64,000 nt of DNA from Pseudomonas sp. JQ170C (GTDB lineage: Bacteria; Pseudomonadota; Gammaproteobacteria; Pseudomonadales; Pseudomonadaceae). Of this stretch, positions 40,617-49,131 are shown piece by piece. How positions within the stretch are numbered: the stretch's first letter is position 1; every line of letters begins with the position of its first letter. The stretch spans positions 2,758,501-2,822,500 of the forward strand of contig NZ_CP141608.1 of assembly GCF_035581345.1 (NCBI RefSeq), written 5' to 3'. Made by a program: the position numbers and the translations under genes. The notes below the pieces were generated by a model. The model was not told the DNA's origin. It saw nothing but the letters and a program-made list of their open reading frames with translations, and did not search any database.

Positions 40617-41990
40617 TCAGCTTACGACGCGGTAGCAGGGCACATATTCTGCGCCCCCCGGCAGCTTCATGCGGTGTTGGGCAACGAAGGCCTCCAGCAG
40701 TTTGCCCAGGGGCTGCATCACCACCGGATCACCGTGGATTTCGTAGGGGCCTTTTTCTTCGATCAGGCGGATACCGTTGTCCTTGACGTTGCCGGCGACA
40801 ATCCCGGAGAACGCCCGGCGCAGGTTGGCAGCCAGTTCATGGGCAGGCAGGTCGCGGCGCAACTGCAAGCTGGCCATGTTCTCGTGGGTCGGGTCGAAGG
40901 GGCGCTGGAAGCCTTCTTCGATCTTCAGCAGCCAGTTGAAGTGGAAGGCGTCGGCGCGTTCGCGACGGAACTGCTTGACCTCCTTGAGCCCCTCGACCAT
41001 CTGTCGGGCCACTTCGGTCGGGTTGTCGATGATGATCTGGTAGTGGCTTTGCGCCTCTTCGCCCAGGGTGGCGCCGACAAAGGCGTGCAGCTGTTGCAGG
41101 TACGGCTCGGCGCTCTTGGGCCCGGTGAGGATGACCGGGAACGGCAGGTCGCGGTTGTCCGGGTGCATGAGGATGCCGAGCAGGTACAGGAACTCTTCGG
41201 CAGTACCGGCGCCACCGGGGAAGATGATGATGCCGTGGCCGACACGCACAAAGGCTTCCAGGCGCTTTTCGATATCGGGCAGGATCACCAGCTCGTTGAC
41301 GATCGGGTTGGGCGCTTCGGCGGCGATGATCCCAGGCTCGGTCAAGCCCAGGTAGCGGCTGCCGCTCATGCGCTGCTTGGCATGGGCAATGGTCGCGCCC
41401 TTCATCGGGCCCTTCATCACGCCAGGGCCACAGCCGGTGCAGACGTCCAGTTTGCGCAGGCCCAGCTCGTGGCCGACCTTCTTGGTGTACTGGTATTCCT
41501 CGGTGCTGATCGAGTGACCGCCCCAGCACACCACCATTTTCGGCTCCACGCCCGGGCGCAGGGTGCGGGCGTTGCGCAGGAGGTGGAACACGTAGTCGGT
41601 GATGCCCTGGGAGCTTTCCAGGTCGATGCGCTGGCTGGCCAGCTCGCTTTCGGTGTAGACGATGTCGCGCAGGGCGCTGAACAGCATCTCGCGGGTGCTG
41701 GCGATCATCTCGCCATCGACAAAGGCGTCGGCCGGTGCATTGAGCAGCTCCAGGCGCACACCGCGATCCTGCTGGTGAATACGCACCTCGAAGTCCTTGT
41801 AGGCTTCGAGGATGGTCTTGGCGTTATCGACATGGGCGCCGGTGTTGAGAATTGCCAGGGCGCATTGGCGGAACAGGGTATACAGGCTGCCGGAACCGGC
41901 TTCACTCAGTTGCTGAACTTCACGTTGAGACAGTGTTTCAAGGCTGCCTTTGGGGCTTACAGAGGCATTGATGACTTCACGTTGGGGCAT
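40617..41990 (-). CDS. ppnN: Nucleotide 5'-monophosphate nucleosidase (PpnN/YgdH)
   Basis: A 457-residue protein whose centre is a Rossmann-like LOG domain with the motifs PGVMKGPMKGA and PGGAGTAEEFLYLLGIL (PGGxGTxxE), flanked by the N- and C-terminal domains that distinguish PpnN from short LOG proteins. PpnN cleaves nucleoside monophosphates to base and ribose-5-phosphate and is stimulated by ppGpp in E. coli. The start at 41990 has AGGAAG upstream. It is divergent from the GST gene across a spacer with two palindromes. Confidence 0.93.
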   Translation of the reverse strand: MPQREVINASVSPKGSLETLSQREVQQLSEAGSGSLYTLFRQCALAILNTGAHVDNAKTILEAYKDFEVRIHQQDRGVRLELLNAPADAFVDGEMIASTREMLFSALRDIVYTESELASQRIDLESSQGITDYVFHLLRNARTLRPGVEPKMVVCWGGHSISTEEYQYTKKVGHELGLRKLDVCTGCGPGVMKGPMKGATIAHAKQRMSGSRYLGLTEPGIIAAEAPNPIVNELVILPDIEKRLEAFVRVGHGIIIFPGGAGTAEEFLYLLGILMHPDNRDLPFPVILTGPKSAEPYLQQLHAFVGATLGEEAQSHYQIIIDNPTEVARQMVEGLKEVKQFRRERADAFHFNWLLKIEEGFQRPFDPTHENMASLQLRRDLPAHELAANLRRAFSGIVAGNVKDNGIRLIEEKGPYEIHGDPVVMQPLGKLLEAFVAQHRMKLPGGAEYVPCYRVVS

Positions 41991-42041
41991 TCTAGGCTTC
42001 CTGTGAGCGGGTAAACATCCATCTTCCGAATACCACCATAC

Positions 42042-42127
42042 CGACAAATTGTCGCAGCAACGAGAGGCTTTATGCGCAAGCGCGGCTCGAAGCCTTCCAG
42101 CCGACGGCGAGCAAGGCTTCGAGCCGC
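42042..42127. repeat. Two palindromes in the ppnN-GST spacer
   Basis: CGACAAATTGTCG (42042-42054) is a 13-base palindrome 50 bases before ppnN and may be an operator. Further on, GCGGCTCGAAGCCTT (42082-42096) and AAGGCTTCGAGCCGC (42113-42127) are perfect 15-bp arms around a 16-base loop that itself can pair (GCCG-ACGGC). No T tract follows. Confidence 0.6.
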
Positions 42128-42212
42128 CGTTCGGGCCTGAGTGGCGGTAACGATGGATTCCAGCTGGCGACTTGTGCTCATATCCAGACCAACAAACCCA
42201 CAGGAGTGAGTG

Positions 42213-42836
42213 ATGCTGCGGATATTGGGCAAGGCTTCATCGATCAACGTGCGCAAGGTGTTGTGGACGTGCGCGGAATTGAACCTGGATTTCGAGCGTG
42301 AAGAGTGGGGCTCGGGGTTCCAGTCTACCCAGGACGCGGCCTTCCTGGCGCTCAACCCCAACGCCATGGTGCCGGTGATCCAGGACGGTGATTTTGTGTT
42401 GTGGGAGTCCAACAGCATCATCCGCTACCTGGCCAACCGCTATGGCGGCGAGCACTTGTACCCGGCCGCGCCGCAACTGCGGGCGCGGGTTGACCAATGG
42501 ATGGACTGGCAGGCCACCGACCTCAATGGGGCGTGGAGCTACGCCTTTCTCTCGCGGGTTCGCCAGTCGCCCGCGCATCAGGACCCTGAGGCCCTGGCGG
42601 CGGGCTGTCGCAATTGGGCGCGCACCATGACGATTCTGGATCGTCAGCTGGAGCGCACCGGAGCGTATGTCAGTGGCGAGGCATTCAGCCTGGCCGACAT
42701 CCCCATCGGACTCTCGGTCAATCGCTGGTTCCAGACCCCGATCGACCATCCTCCGCTTGCCGCCGTGCAGGCCTACTACGACCGCTTGAACGGGCGTGAA
42801 GGCTACCGACTGCATGGGCGCAACGGCACGCCTTGA
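42213..42836 (+). CDS. Glutathione S-transferase family protein
   Basis: A 207-residue GST. The thioredoxin-like domain opens [19 protein letters not shown], with the serine in the usual glutathione-activating region, then [31 protein letters not shown] (cis-Pro and the ES motif). The helical domain has [19 protein letters not shown] at 42213 with CAGGAG six bases upstream is preferred over GTG one codon earlier. It stands alone. The substrate is unknown. Confidence 0.92.
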   Translation: MLRILGKASSINVRKVLWTCAELNLDFEREEWGSGFQSTQDAAFLALNPNAMVPVIQDGDFVLWESNSIIRYLANRYGGEHLYPAAPQLRARVDQWMDWQATDLNGAWSYAFLSRVRQSPAHQDPEALAAGCRNWARTMTILDRQLERTGAYVSGEAFSLADIPIGLSVNRWFQTPIDHPPLAAVQAYYDRLNGREGYRLHGRNGTP

Positions 42837-42840
42837 GGCC

Positions 42841-44010
42841 TTAACGGCCCACTGCGCCGAGAATCGCATGGGCCGCTTTTACCCGTTCGGCGTTGGGGTA
42901 GTTCTTGTTCGCCAGCAGCACAATGGCGATGTTCTTCGACGGTACAAACGCGACATAGGCGCCAAAACCATTGGTCGAGCCGGTCTTGTTCAGCCAGGTG
43001 TCGGGCTCTGGGGCACGGGGCGGCTTGAGCCAGGTCACCCGCTGCGGCTGCAGGGCGATGTCGTTCGAGTTGCCCTCGAGCAGATGATCAAGGGACACAG
43101 GGTAGCGATACATTTCCCAGCCCAGGCCCTGAATCATCTCGCCGACCTGGTAGTAGCCGGTCTGGGTAATCCCCAGGGTGCGCTCCAGCACCGGGTTCTG
43201 GGCCTTGGGCCGCATGTTCACTTCCAGGTAGTGCAGCAGGTCGGCCGATGTGGTTTTCACGCCATAGGCTTCGGCGTCCAGCGGCCCAGGGCCGACGCGC
43301 ACGGGCTGATCGTCCTTGTTGTAGCCCTGGGCATAGTTGCCCAGTTGCTCGGCGGGCACCTGGACGAAGGTGTGCTGCAGGCCCAGTTGTGGCAGCAGCT
43401 GCTTTTGCATGAGGTCCGTGAACGGCGCCTTCAGGCTGCGGGCCGCGAGGTAGCCGAACAGGCCCAGGCTGGGGTTGGAGTACAACCGGTGGGTGCCGGG
43501 TGCGTAGTCGGCTTTCCAATGGGTGTAATAGCCGGGCAGGTCGGACGGCGTCTTGACCGGGTCGGGAAACTGCAAGGGCAGGCCGCCCGCACTGTAGGTC
43601 CCCAGGTTGAGCAGGGTGATGCCATCGAACGCGGTGCCCTTGAGCGCCGGCCAGTGCTTGCTGGCGGTATCGCTGAGCGACAGCGCACCGCTGGCCTGGG
43701 CGTAAGCGGCCAGGGTGGCGGTGAAGGTCTTGCTCACCGAGCCGATCTCGAACAGGGTCTCAGGGGTGACCGGCTGAGCCGATTGCTTCGATGCAACGCC
43801 AAAATTGAAGTAATGCTGTTTGCCGTCTACCGAGATCGCCACGGCCATGCCGGCAATCCCCTGTTGCTGCATCAGCGGGCGGATGATGGTGTTGACGGTC
43901 GATTCGAGTGGGGCATCGGCGAGCGGCGCAGCCAGGGCGGGGGCTGCACCGAGCATCAGGGTGGCAGCTGCCAGGATCGCCGGGATGGCCCGGGTTTTAA
44001 CGTGTTTCAT
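42841..44010 (-). CDS. ampC: Class C beta-lactamase
   Basis: A 389-residue periplasmic serine beta-lactamase. A signal peptide ends AAPALAAP. The three active-site motifs are in order: SVSK (nucleophile Ser), YSN in HRLYSNPSLG and KTG in WLNKTGSTNGFG. Length and sequence suit chromosomal AmpC. No LysR-type ampR is divergent from it. Instead the gene begins within the last codons of an AraC-type gene (14-base overlap), so expression depends on that transcript or on a promoter inside it. Confidence 0.94.
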   Translation of the reverse strand: MKHVKTRAIPAILAAATLMLGAAPALAAPLADAPLESTVNTIIRPLMQQQGIAGMAVAISVDGKQHYFNFGVASKQSAQPVTPETLFEIGSVSKTFTATLAAYAQASGALSLSDTASKHWPALKGTAFDGITLLNLGTYSAGGLPLQFPDPVKTPSDLPGYYTHWKADYAPGTHRLYSNPSLGLFGYLAARSLKAPFTDLMQKQLLPQLGLQHTFVQVPAEQLGNYAQGYNKDDQPVRVGPGPLDAEAYGVKTTSADLLHYLEVNMRPKAQNPVLERTLGITQTGYYQVGEMIQGLGWEMYRYPVSLDHLLEGNSNDIALQPQRVTWLKPPRAPEPDTWLNKTGSTNGFGAYVAFVPSKNIAIVLLANKNYPNAERVKAAHAILGAVGR

Positions 44011-44839
44011 CGGGCAAGGCCTCATGTAGAGCGATTTCGGTGGTTTGGGCGCGAAAGAACGCCCCCGGCGGCAAACCGAACTGTTTGCCGAAGGCTGCAA
44101 TGAACGCCGACAGTGAATCGTAGCCGCAGGCCAGGGCAACATCGGTTACCCGTTCGCCGCGCTCCAGCGCCGGCAGCGCGCTCAACAGGCGCATGCGCTG
44201 GCGCCAGTGGCGAAAACTCAGGCCGGTCTCGCGCTGGAACAGGCGGCTCAGGGTCTTTTCCGAAACACCCTCGCGCAATGCCCAGTCGTTGAGCCCGGTC
44301 GGCGCGTCAGGCTGTGCCTGAAGGTGAGCACACAGGGCGCGCAGGCGGCTGTCGTGGGGCAGGGGCAGCATCAGTTGCTGCTCTGCGGCGACTTGCAGTT
44401 GATCGACCAGTACCTGCACCAGGCGGCCATCGGCCCCCTGGGGATCGTAATGGACCGGCAGTTCGCTGAAGGTGCGGATCAACTCGCGCAACAGGGGATT
44501 GATCGCGAGCACCCGGCAGCGGGTGCTCGACCAGGCGCTGGGCGCGTGTTCCAGGTAGAGGCTGCGCAGGCGGGTATCGTCGGCGCAGCTGACGCGGTGC
44601 GGGACCTGTGCCGGTACCCAGACCGCCCGCTGCGGCGGGACAAGGTAGAAACCGTCGTCGGTATGCACTTCGAGCACGCCGCCGATGGCATAGGACAACT
44701 GCCCCCAGGGGTGCGCGTGGCGGTAGCCCAGGGCGATGTTCGGCAGCGTCTGGCGATGGCCGTAGACCGGGCGCGGCAGCTCGGTCAGGTGTTCGAGGGC
44801 CTGGGGCTCGGGCTGGATGGGTTGTCCGTTTGGCGACAC
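43997..44839 (-). CDS. AraC family regulator, NimR-like with cupin N-terminus
   Basis: A 280-residue regulator. The N-terminal cupin has YRHAHPWGQLSYAIGGVLEVH and VPAQVPHRV (typical of the YeaM/NimR group), and the C-terminal HTH has VTDVALACGYDSLSAFIAAFGKQFG with LPPGAFFR. NimR-type regulators control a neighbouring efflux gene. Here the divergent neighbour is a bile-acid-symporter-like transporter, and the downstream overlapping gene is ampC. Both are plausible targets. The start at 44839 could be a little downstream. Confidence 0.88.
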   Translation of the reverse strand: MSPNGQPIQPEPQALEHLTELPRPVYGHRQTLPNIALGYRHAHPWGQLSYAIGGVLEVHTDDGFYLVPPQRAVWVPAQVPHRVSCADDTRLRSLYLEHAPSAWSSTRCRVLAINPLLRELIRTFSELPVHYDPQGADGRLVQVLVDQLQVAAEQQLMLPLPHDSRLRALCAHLQAQPDAPTGLNDWALREGVSEKTLSRLFQRETGLSFRHWRQRMRLLSALPALERGERVTDVALACGYDSLSAFIAAFGKQFGLPPGAFFRAQTTEIALHEALPDETR

Positions 44840-44918
44840 TGCAGGGGTTCTGGCGTTAGTGAAGAATGGGCGCAGACCTTATCGTCTGCCGCGCCACAAT
44901 AACAAGTCAGGATCGACC

Positions 44919-45920
44919 ATGAAGTACCTGCGGATGTTGTTCGACAATTTCACCCTGGCCCTGCTCGGGGTGATCCTCATAGCCACCCTGTTGCCCTGCG
45001 AAGGCACGGGCGCCGTGCTGTTCGGCGGCCTGACCAACCTTGCCATCGGCCTGCTGTTCTTCCTTCACGGCGCCAAATTGTCTCGCGAGGCGGTGGCGGC
45101 CGGCGCCGGGCACTGGCGCCTGCATGTGCTGGTATTTGCCTGCACGTTCGTGATGTTTCCGCTGCTGGGCATGGCGCTCAAGCCGCTGTTGTTGCCGCTG
45201 GTGGGTGATGAGCTGTACCTGGGTGTGCTCTACCTCTGCGCCTTGCCGGCGACGGTGCAGTCGGCCATTGCCTTTACCTCGCTGGCCCGCGGCAACGTGC
45301 CGGCCGCCATTTGCAGCGCGGCGGCCTCCAGTTTGCTCGGTATTGCCCTGACGCCGTTGCTGGTGGTGCTGTTGATGGGCGTGGAGGGTGATACCGGCTC
45401 AAGCCTGGATGCGGTGCTCAAGATTGTCCTGCAGTTGCTGGTGCCCTTTGTTGCCGGGCAACTGGCGCGGCGCTGGATCGGCCATTGGGTGGCGCGCAAC
45501 GCACGCTGGCTGAAAATCGTCGATCAGGGGTCGATCCTGCTGGTGGTCTACACCGCCTTCAGCGATGCGGTGGTCAGCGGTCTGTGGCATTCGGTGGCGC
45601 CGGCGCGTCTGGCTGGCCTGGTGCTGGTCTGTTGCCTGTTGCTGGCGCTGGTGCTGTGGTGCACGGCCGCGCTGGGGCGGTGGCTGGGGTTCAGTGTCGA
45701 AGACCGCATTACCATCCTGTTTGCCGGCTCGAAAAAGAGCATGGCCACCGGCGTGCCCATGGCCCAGGTGCTGTTCGTCGGCGGCGGCATTGGCGCGATG
45801 ATCCTGCCCTTGATGATCTTCCACCAGATCCAACTGATGGTCTGCGCGGTCCTGGCCCAGCGCTACGCCGCCCGCAAGGATGTGCCGTCTGCCGCGCAGG
45901 CGGATCAACCTTTGGTGTAA
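44919..45920 (+). CDS. Bile acid:sodium symporter family transporter
   Basis: A 333-residue membrane protein with nine or ten hydrophobic segments of the SBF-like/ASBT type (YfeH-like). Recognisable blocks are LAIGLLFFLHGAKLSREA, CALPATVQSAIAFTSLARGNVPAAICSAAASSLLGI and LFAGSKKSMATGVPMAQVLF. The transported solute is unknown. The start at 44919 is taken because the upstream frame overlaps the divergent AraC gene. It is divergent from that AraC gene and probably controlled by it. Confidence 0.88.
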   Translation: MKYLRMLFDNFTLALLGVILIATLLPCEGTGAVLFGGLTNLAIGLLFFLHGAKLSREAVAAGAGHWRLHVLVFACTFVMFPLLGMALKPLLLPLVGDELYLGVLYLCALPATVQSAIAFTSLARGNVPAAICSAAASSLLGIALTPLLVVLLMGVEGDTGSSLDAVLKIVLQLLVPFVAGQLARRWIGHWVARNARWLKIVDQGSILLVVYTAFSDAVVSGLWHSVAPARLAGLVLVCCLLLALVLWCTAALGRWLGFSVEDRITILFAGSKKSMATGVPMAQVLFVGGGIGAMILPLMIFHQIQLMVCAVLAQRYAARKDVPSAAQADQPLV

Positions 45921-45946
45921 GGCAACGGTGTACGGACAGGTAAAGC

Positions 45947-45979
45947 GGTAACGATATAGTGTTACATTATGCCGTTACC
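45947..45979. promoter_or_regulatory. Candidate operator with GGTAAC/GTTACC arms
   Basis: GGTAAC (45947-45952), GTTAC (45961-45965) and GTTACC (45974-45979) give an inner inverted repeat with an 8-base gap and an outer one with a 21-base gap, directly before the membrane acyltransferase-like gene. Related half-sites at two spacings suggest binding of a dimeric repressor. The factor is unknown. Confidence 0.35.
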
Positions 45980-45998
45980 CTTTACCGTGAGCCTGCGT

Positions 45999-47138
45999 AT
46001 GCCCCCCAGCCACTCCCGTCTGCAGTCGATCGACGCCTTGCGCGGCCTGGTGATGTTGTTCATGTTGCTCGACCACGTGCGCGAGACGTTCTTCCTGCAC
46101 CGCCAGGTCAGCGATCCCATGGACGCGCTGACAATCGCCCCCGAGCTGTTCTTCACCCGTTTGCTCAGTGCCCTGTGCGCCCCGGTGTTCATCTTCCTGA
46201 CCGGCCTGTCGGCCTGGCTCTACAGCCAGAAGCACAGCCGTGCCGACACCTCGCGGTTTTTGCTCAAGCGCGGGGTGTTTCTGGTGCTGCTGGAGCTGAC
46301 CCTGGTCAACCTGGCCTGGAATGGCACCTTGCTGCCGCAGACCCTGTGGCTGCAGGTGATCTGGTGCATCGGCGTGTGCATGATTGCGCTGGCGGCGGCC
46401 TTGCATCTGCCGCGCGCGGCGTTGCTGCTGATAGGCGCCGTGATCGTGGGCGGGCACAACTTGCTCGATGCGCTTGTACTGGCCCCCGATTCACCCTGGT
46501 TCGCACCCTGGGCGATCCTGCACCAGCGCGACTTCATCGACCTGGGCGTTACCCGCGCGCGCACCACCTACCCGGTATTGCCCTGGATCGGCGTGATTCT
46601 GCTGGGCTGGGGGATTGGCCCCTGGTTTGCGCAAACCAGGGACGCCAGACGCCGCCTGGCGCGGCTGACAGGGTGGGGGTTGGGTTTGCTGGTGGCGTTT
46701 GTCGCCCTGCGCCTGCTCAATGGCTACGGCGAGCAGCCCTGGGTGGCCACGGGCGATGCCGTGCGCACCACCATGAGTTTTCTCAGCGCGCGCAAATACC
46801 CGCCTTCGTTGATGTTCCTGCTGCCCACCCTGGGAATGTGCCTGGTGCTGCTGGCGCTACTCGAGCGCTACCAGGCCCGGCGCTGGGTGCCGGTGCTGGC
46901 GCTGTTCGGCGCCGCACCGATGTTCTTCTACCTGCTGCACCTGTATGTACTCAAGGCCCTGTATCTGGTGGCCGTGGCCGTGTGGGGCCTGAACCAGGGG
47001 CAGTACTTTGGTTTCGAGCAGGTCAGCGCCGTATGGCTCTGCAGCCTGGTGCTGGCGCTGCTGCTGTATGCCCCGACGCGCTGGTTCGCAGCGCTGAAAC
47101 AGCGACGTCGAGACATCGCCTGGCTCAAGTACTTTTGA
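45999..47138 (+). CDS. DUF1624/heparan-alpha-glucosaminide N-acetyltransferase-like membrane protein
   Basis: A 379-residue protein with about ten transmembrane segments. It begins RLQSIDALRGLVMLFMLLDHVRETF, the N-terminal catalytic-type signature of the acyltransferase/HGSNAT_cat family (Arg-Gly and His in helix 1). It is common in proteobacteria with unknown acyl acceptor. A start at 45969 is also open, but it lies inside an inverted-repeat region without a ribosome site, while 45999 has GTGAG upstream and fits the family. It is convergent with the DUF899 gene, seven bases apart. Confidence 0.83.
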   Translation: MPPSHSRLQSIDALRGLVMLFMLLDHVRETFFLHRQVSDPMDALTIAPELFFTRLLSALCAPVFIFLTGLSAWLYSQKHSRADTSRFLLKRGVFLVLLELTLVNLAWNGTLLPQTLWLQVIWCIGVCMIALAAALHLPRAALLLIGAVIVGGHNLLDALVLAPDSPWFAPWAILHQRDFIDLGVTRARTTYPVLPWIGVILLGWGIGPWFAQTRDARRRLARLTGWGLGLLVAFVALRLLNGYGEQPWVATGDAVRTTMSFLSARKYPPSLMFLLPTLGMCLVLLALLERYQARRWVPVLALFGAAPMFFYLLHLYVLKALYLVAVAVWGLNQGQYFGFEQVSAVWLCSLVLALLLYAPTRWFAALKQRRRDIAWLKYF

Positions 47139-47145
47139 GCCAGCG

Positions 47146-47871
47146 TCAGTCGTGGCAGCAATGGGAGGTGTCGCTTGCCCCTTCATAGCGGTCGTGATGA
47201 CGGACCCAGTCCATGGTGCCTTCTTCGTTGCGGCCCTTGGGCATCAGGTCGAGGAAATTGTAGGCGCCCACCAGGATATCCAGGCCGCGGGCGTAGCTGG
47301 AATAAGTATGGAAAATTGTGCCGTCGGCATCGCGATAGAACACGCTCAGGCCTGGCAGTTCGGTTTCCTCGCCCGAGTAGGGTTCGTAGTTGTACTGGCT
47401 GTTGCCGTCGTCGCTGACGCTGACACCAAAGGCCTGGTTGAAGTGGCTGCCATGGGACGAGACCCAGGGAAACTTCCAGCCCATGCGTTGCTTGAAGCCC
47501 TGGAACTCGCCGAAAGGCGCACGGGATACGGCCACCAGCGACACATCGTGATGAGCCAGGTGCAGGTTGGCGCCGTCGAAGTGATCGGCCAGGAACGAGC
47601 AGCCGCCGCAGCCTTCGTCCCAGCCGTCGGCGAACATGAAGTGGTACACCAGCAACTGGCTGCGACCGGCGAACAGATCGGCCAGGCTCAGGCGGCCTTG
47701 CCCGCCTTCAAAACTGAAATCCTGCTCGACCCGCACCCAGGGCAGGGCGCGGCGGGCCTTGCTCAACTCGTCGCGCTGGTGGGTCAGGGCTTTTTCATGC
47801 AGCAGCAGCTGGCGGCGGGCGGCGAGCCACTCGCTACGCGAGACCACTTGTGGGTTGCGGTAGTTGTCCAT
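47146..47871 (-). CDS. DUF899 family thioredoxin-like protein
   Basis: A 241-residue soluble protein with the DUF899 pattern: EWLAARRQLLLHEKALTHQRDEL at the start, then FMFADGWDEGCGGCSFLADH with a C-x-x-C, FPWVSSHGSHFN, and GLDILVGAYNFLDLMPKGRNE. The fold resembles thioredoxin/AhpC, and the C-G-G-C could be redox active. The ATG at 47871 follows GGAG, and the longer frame upstream is non-coding. It ends in TSHCCHD. The biochemical role is unknown. Confidence 0.88.
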   Translation of the reverse strand: MDNYRNPQVVSRSEWLAARRQLLLHEKALTHQRDELSKARRALPWVRVEQDFSFEGGQGRLSLADLFAGRSQLLVYHFMFADGWDEGCGGCSFLADHFDGANLHLAHHDVSLVAVSRAPFGEFQGFKQRMGWKFPWVSSHGSHFNQAFGVSVSDDGNSQYNYEPYSGEETELPGLSVFYRDADGTIFHTYSSYARGLDILVGAYNFLDLMPKGRNEEGTMDWVRHHDRYEGASDTSHCCHD

Positions 47872-48000
47872 GGGTACGCTCCGGTGGGGGAATGTACTGA
47901 TGGTCGTTCGCGGGAAGGATGAATCGACATCGCGAGATCGGGGGCTGATGAACGGTTCCAGTGGACACCACGACCTTGCACAGCATCGGTTGGCGAACAT

Positions 48001-49131
48001 TCACAGTCGATAGCCACCCCCGGCAGCCCCTTCGTGCAACGCAGCTTGCAGATGCGCATACAGTGCATTGGCTTCCTCTGTTGCAATGGACCGGGAGCTA
48101 TCGCGCAACACTACCCGAAGCAGCACATTCTCCTGGCCCGGCAGCAGCCCCAGGCGTTCGATGGCCTGGCTGGGAAGCTCATCCACCGACCAGCGTCCCT
48201 TGACCTGCATTTCTTCGATCCAGCCGGCCTTGTCCGCGGCTGCGTGCAGCATCTTCTCTGTCAGCGCTTCTTCTGTCTGGCCGGGTGTGACGGCAAGCGA
48301 AATATCCCGCGTGATCGACGGCAAGCGTGAAACCGGTTTCCACGGCAGCAAGTCATGCATCTGCGCGCGGACCCTTGGATGCTCATCACGCAGCAGGCGA
48401 ATATCGGGAATGCCCTTGCGAAGCATGGTCAGTCGGTCCAGGCCCATCCCCAGGGCCAGCCCGCCATGTGTGCTTGAGTCGATGTTCAGCCGATTGAGGA
48501 GTGAGGTGGCAATGCAGCCACACTCAAGGACTTCGACGGGCTGCCCTTGAGTCATCAGGTTCACCTCGATCCCTCCGTCGGTGTAGTGATGCGGGCTATC
48601 GCTATGGGTCCAGGCCGCATCAGGCACAGCGATCTTCACGATATCCCCGACCAGTCGCAGCAGCTCAGAGCGAGATGACAGGCAAGGATCGCCCAAGACC
48701 CAGATGTCCATTTGATGAGGTTCGGCACAGTGCCAGCGATCGCGGGTATCACGCCTGAAGGTGATGCCCGGGGCGGCGATCATGAGGGTTTCACCCGGCT
48801 TCCTGGCCTGTGCCGCGGCCTGCAGTGCCGGTGGGATCTGGCTGGTGGTCTGGGTGCGCAGCAACGAGCGGTCGTCGACCCACCGCGTATGGGCGCTGCC
48901 CAAGGTTGTTTCGTCCGGGCTGTACCCCAGCAAGCCGTAGTTGTCTTGCGCGGACACGATGCGCGGGCCGGTTACCAGCTGTGCCGTTGGCCAACCCAAT
49001 AACTTCAAGCCGCTGACGATCTCGCTCATCAAGAGGTAAATGGCGTGAGGGGTAGGAGTGGCTTCTGTCAGGTCGCTTAGTCCGAGCGCTTGATTGAGTT
49101 TTTCGTTGGGAATGAAGTTTTTTATAGGCAT
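48001..49131 (-). CDS. Stand-alone PheRS-alpha-like synthetase paralogue with FDX-ACB domain
   Basis: A 376-residue class II aminoacyl-tRNA-synthetase-like protein. Residues 60-255 are the catalytic core: SLLRTQTTSQIP, motif 2 ITFRRDTRDRWHCAEPHQMD, VLECGCIA, and motif 3 GLALGMGLDRLTMLRKGIPD. Residues 260-376 are a ferredoxin-fold anticodon-binding domain (PWKPVSRLPSITRDISLAV) normally found on PheRS beta. This resembles mitochondrial monomeric PheRS. The N-terminal tRNA-binding coiled coil of PheS is missing. The two pocket phenylalanines of PheS (FPFTEPS) appear as His and Tyr (HHYTDGG), and GFAFG is GLALG. The start is uncertain (ATG 49131, no good ribosome site). It may not charge Phe. RefSeq has, from memory, a 'PheS-related mystery ligase' family this may match. 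Confidence 0.82.
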   Translation of the reverse strand: MPIKNFIPNEKLNQALGLSDLTEATPTPHAIYLLMSEIVSGLKLLGWPTAQLVTGPRIVSAQDNYGLLGYSPDETTLGSAHTRWVDDRSLLRTQTTSQIPPALQAAAQARKPGETLMIAAPGITFRRDTRDRWHCAEPHQMDIWVLGDPCLSSRSELLRLVGDIVKIAVPDAAWTHSDSPHHYTDGGIEVNLMTQGQPVEVLECGCIATSLLNRLNIDSSTHGGLALGMGLDRLTMLRKGIPDIRLLRDEHPRVRAQMHDLLPWKPVSRLPSITRDISLAVTPGQTEEALTEKMLHAAADKAGWIEEMQVKGRWSVDELPSQAIERLGLLPGQENVLLRVVLRDSSRSIATEEANALYAHLQAALHEGAAGGGYRL

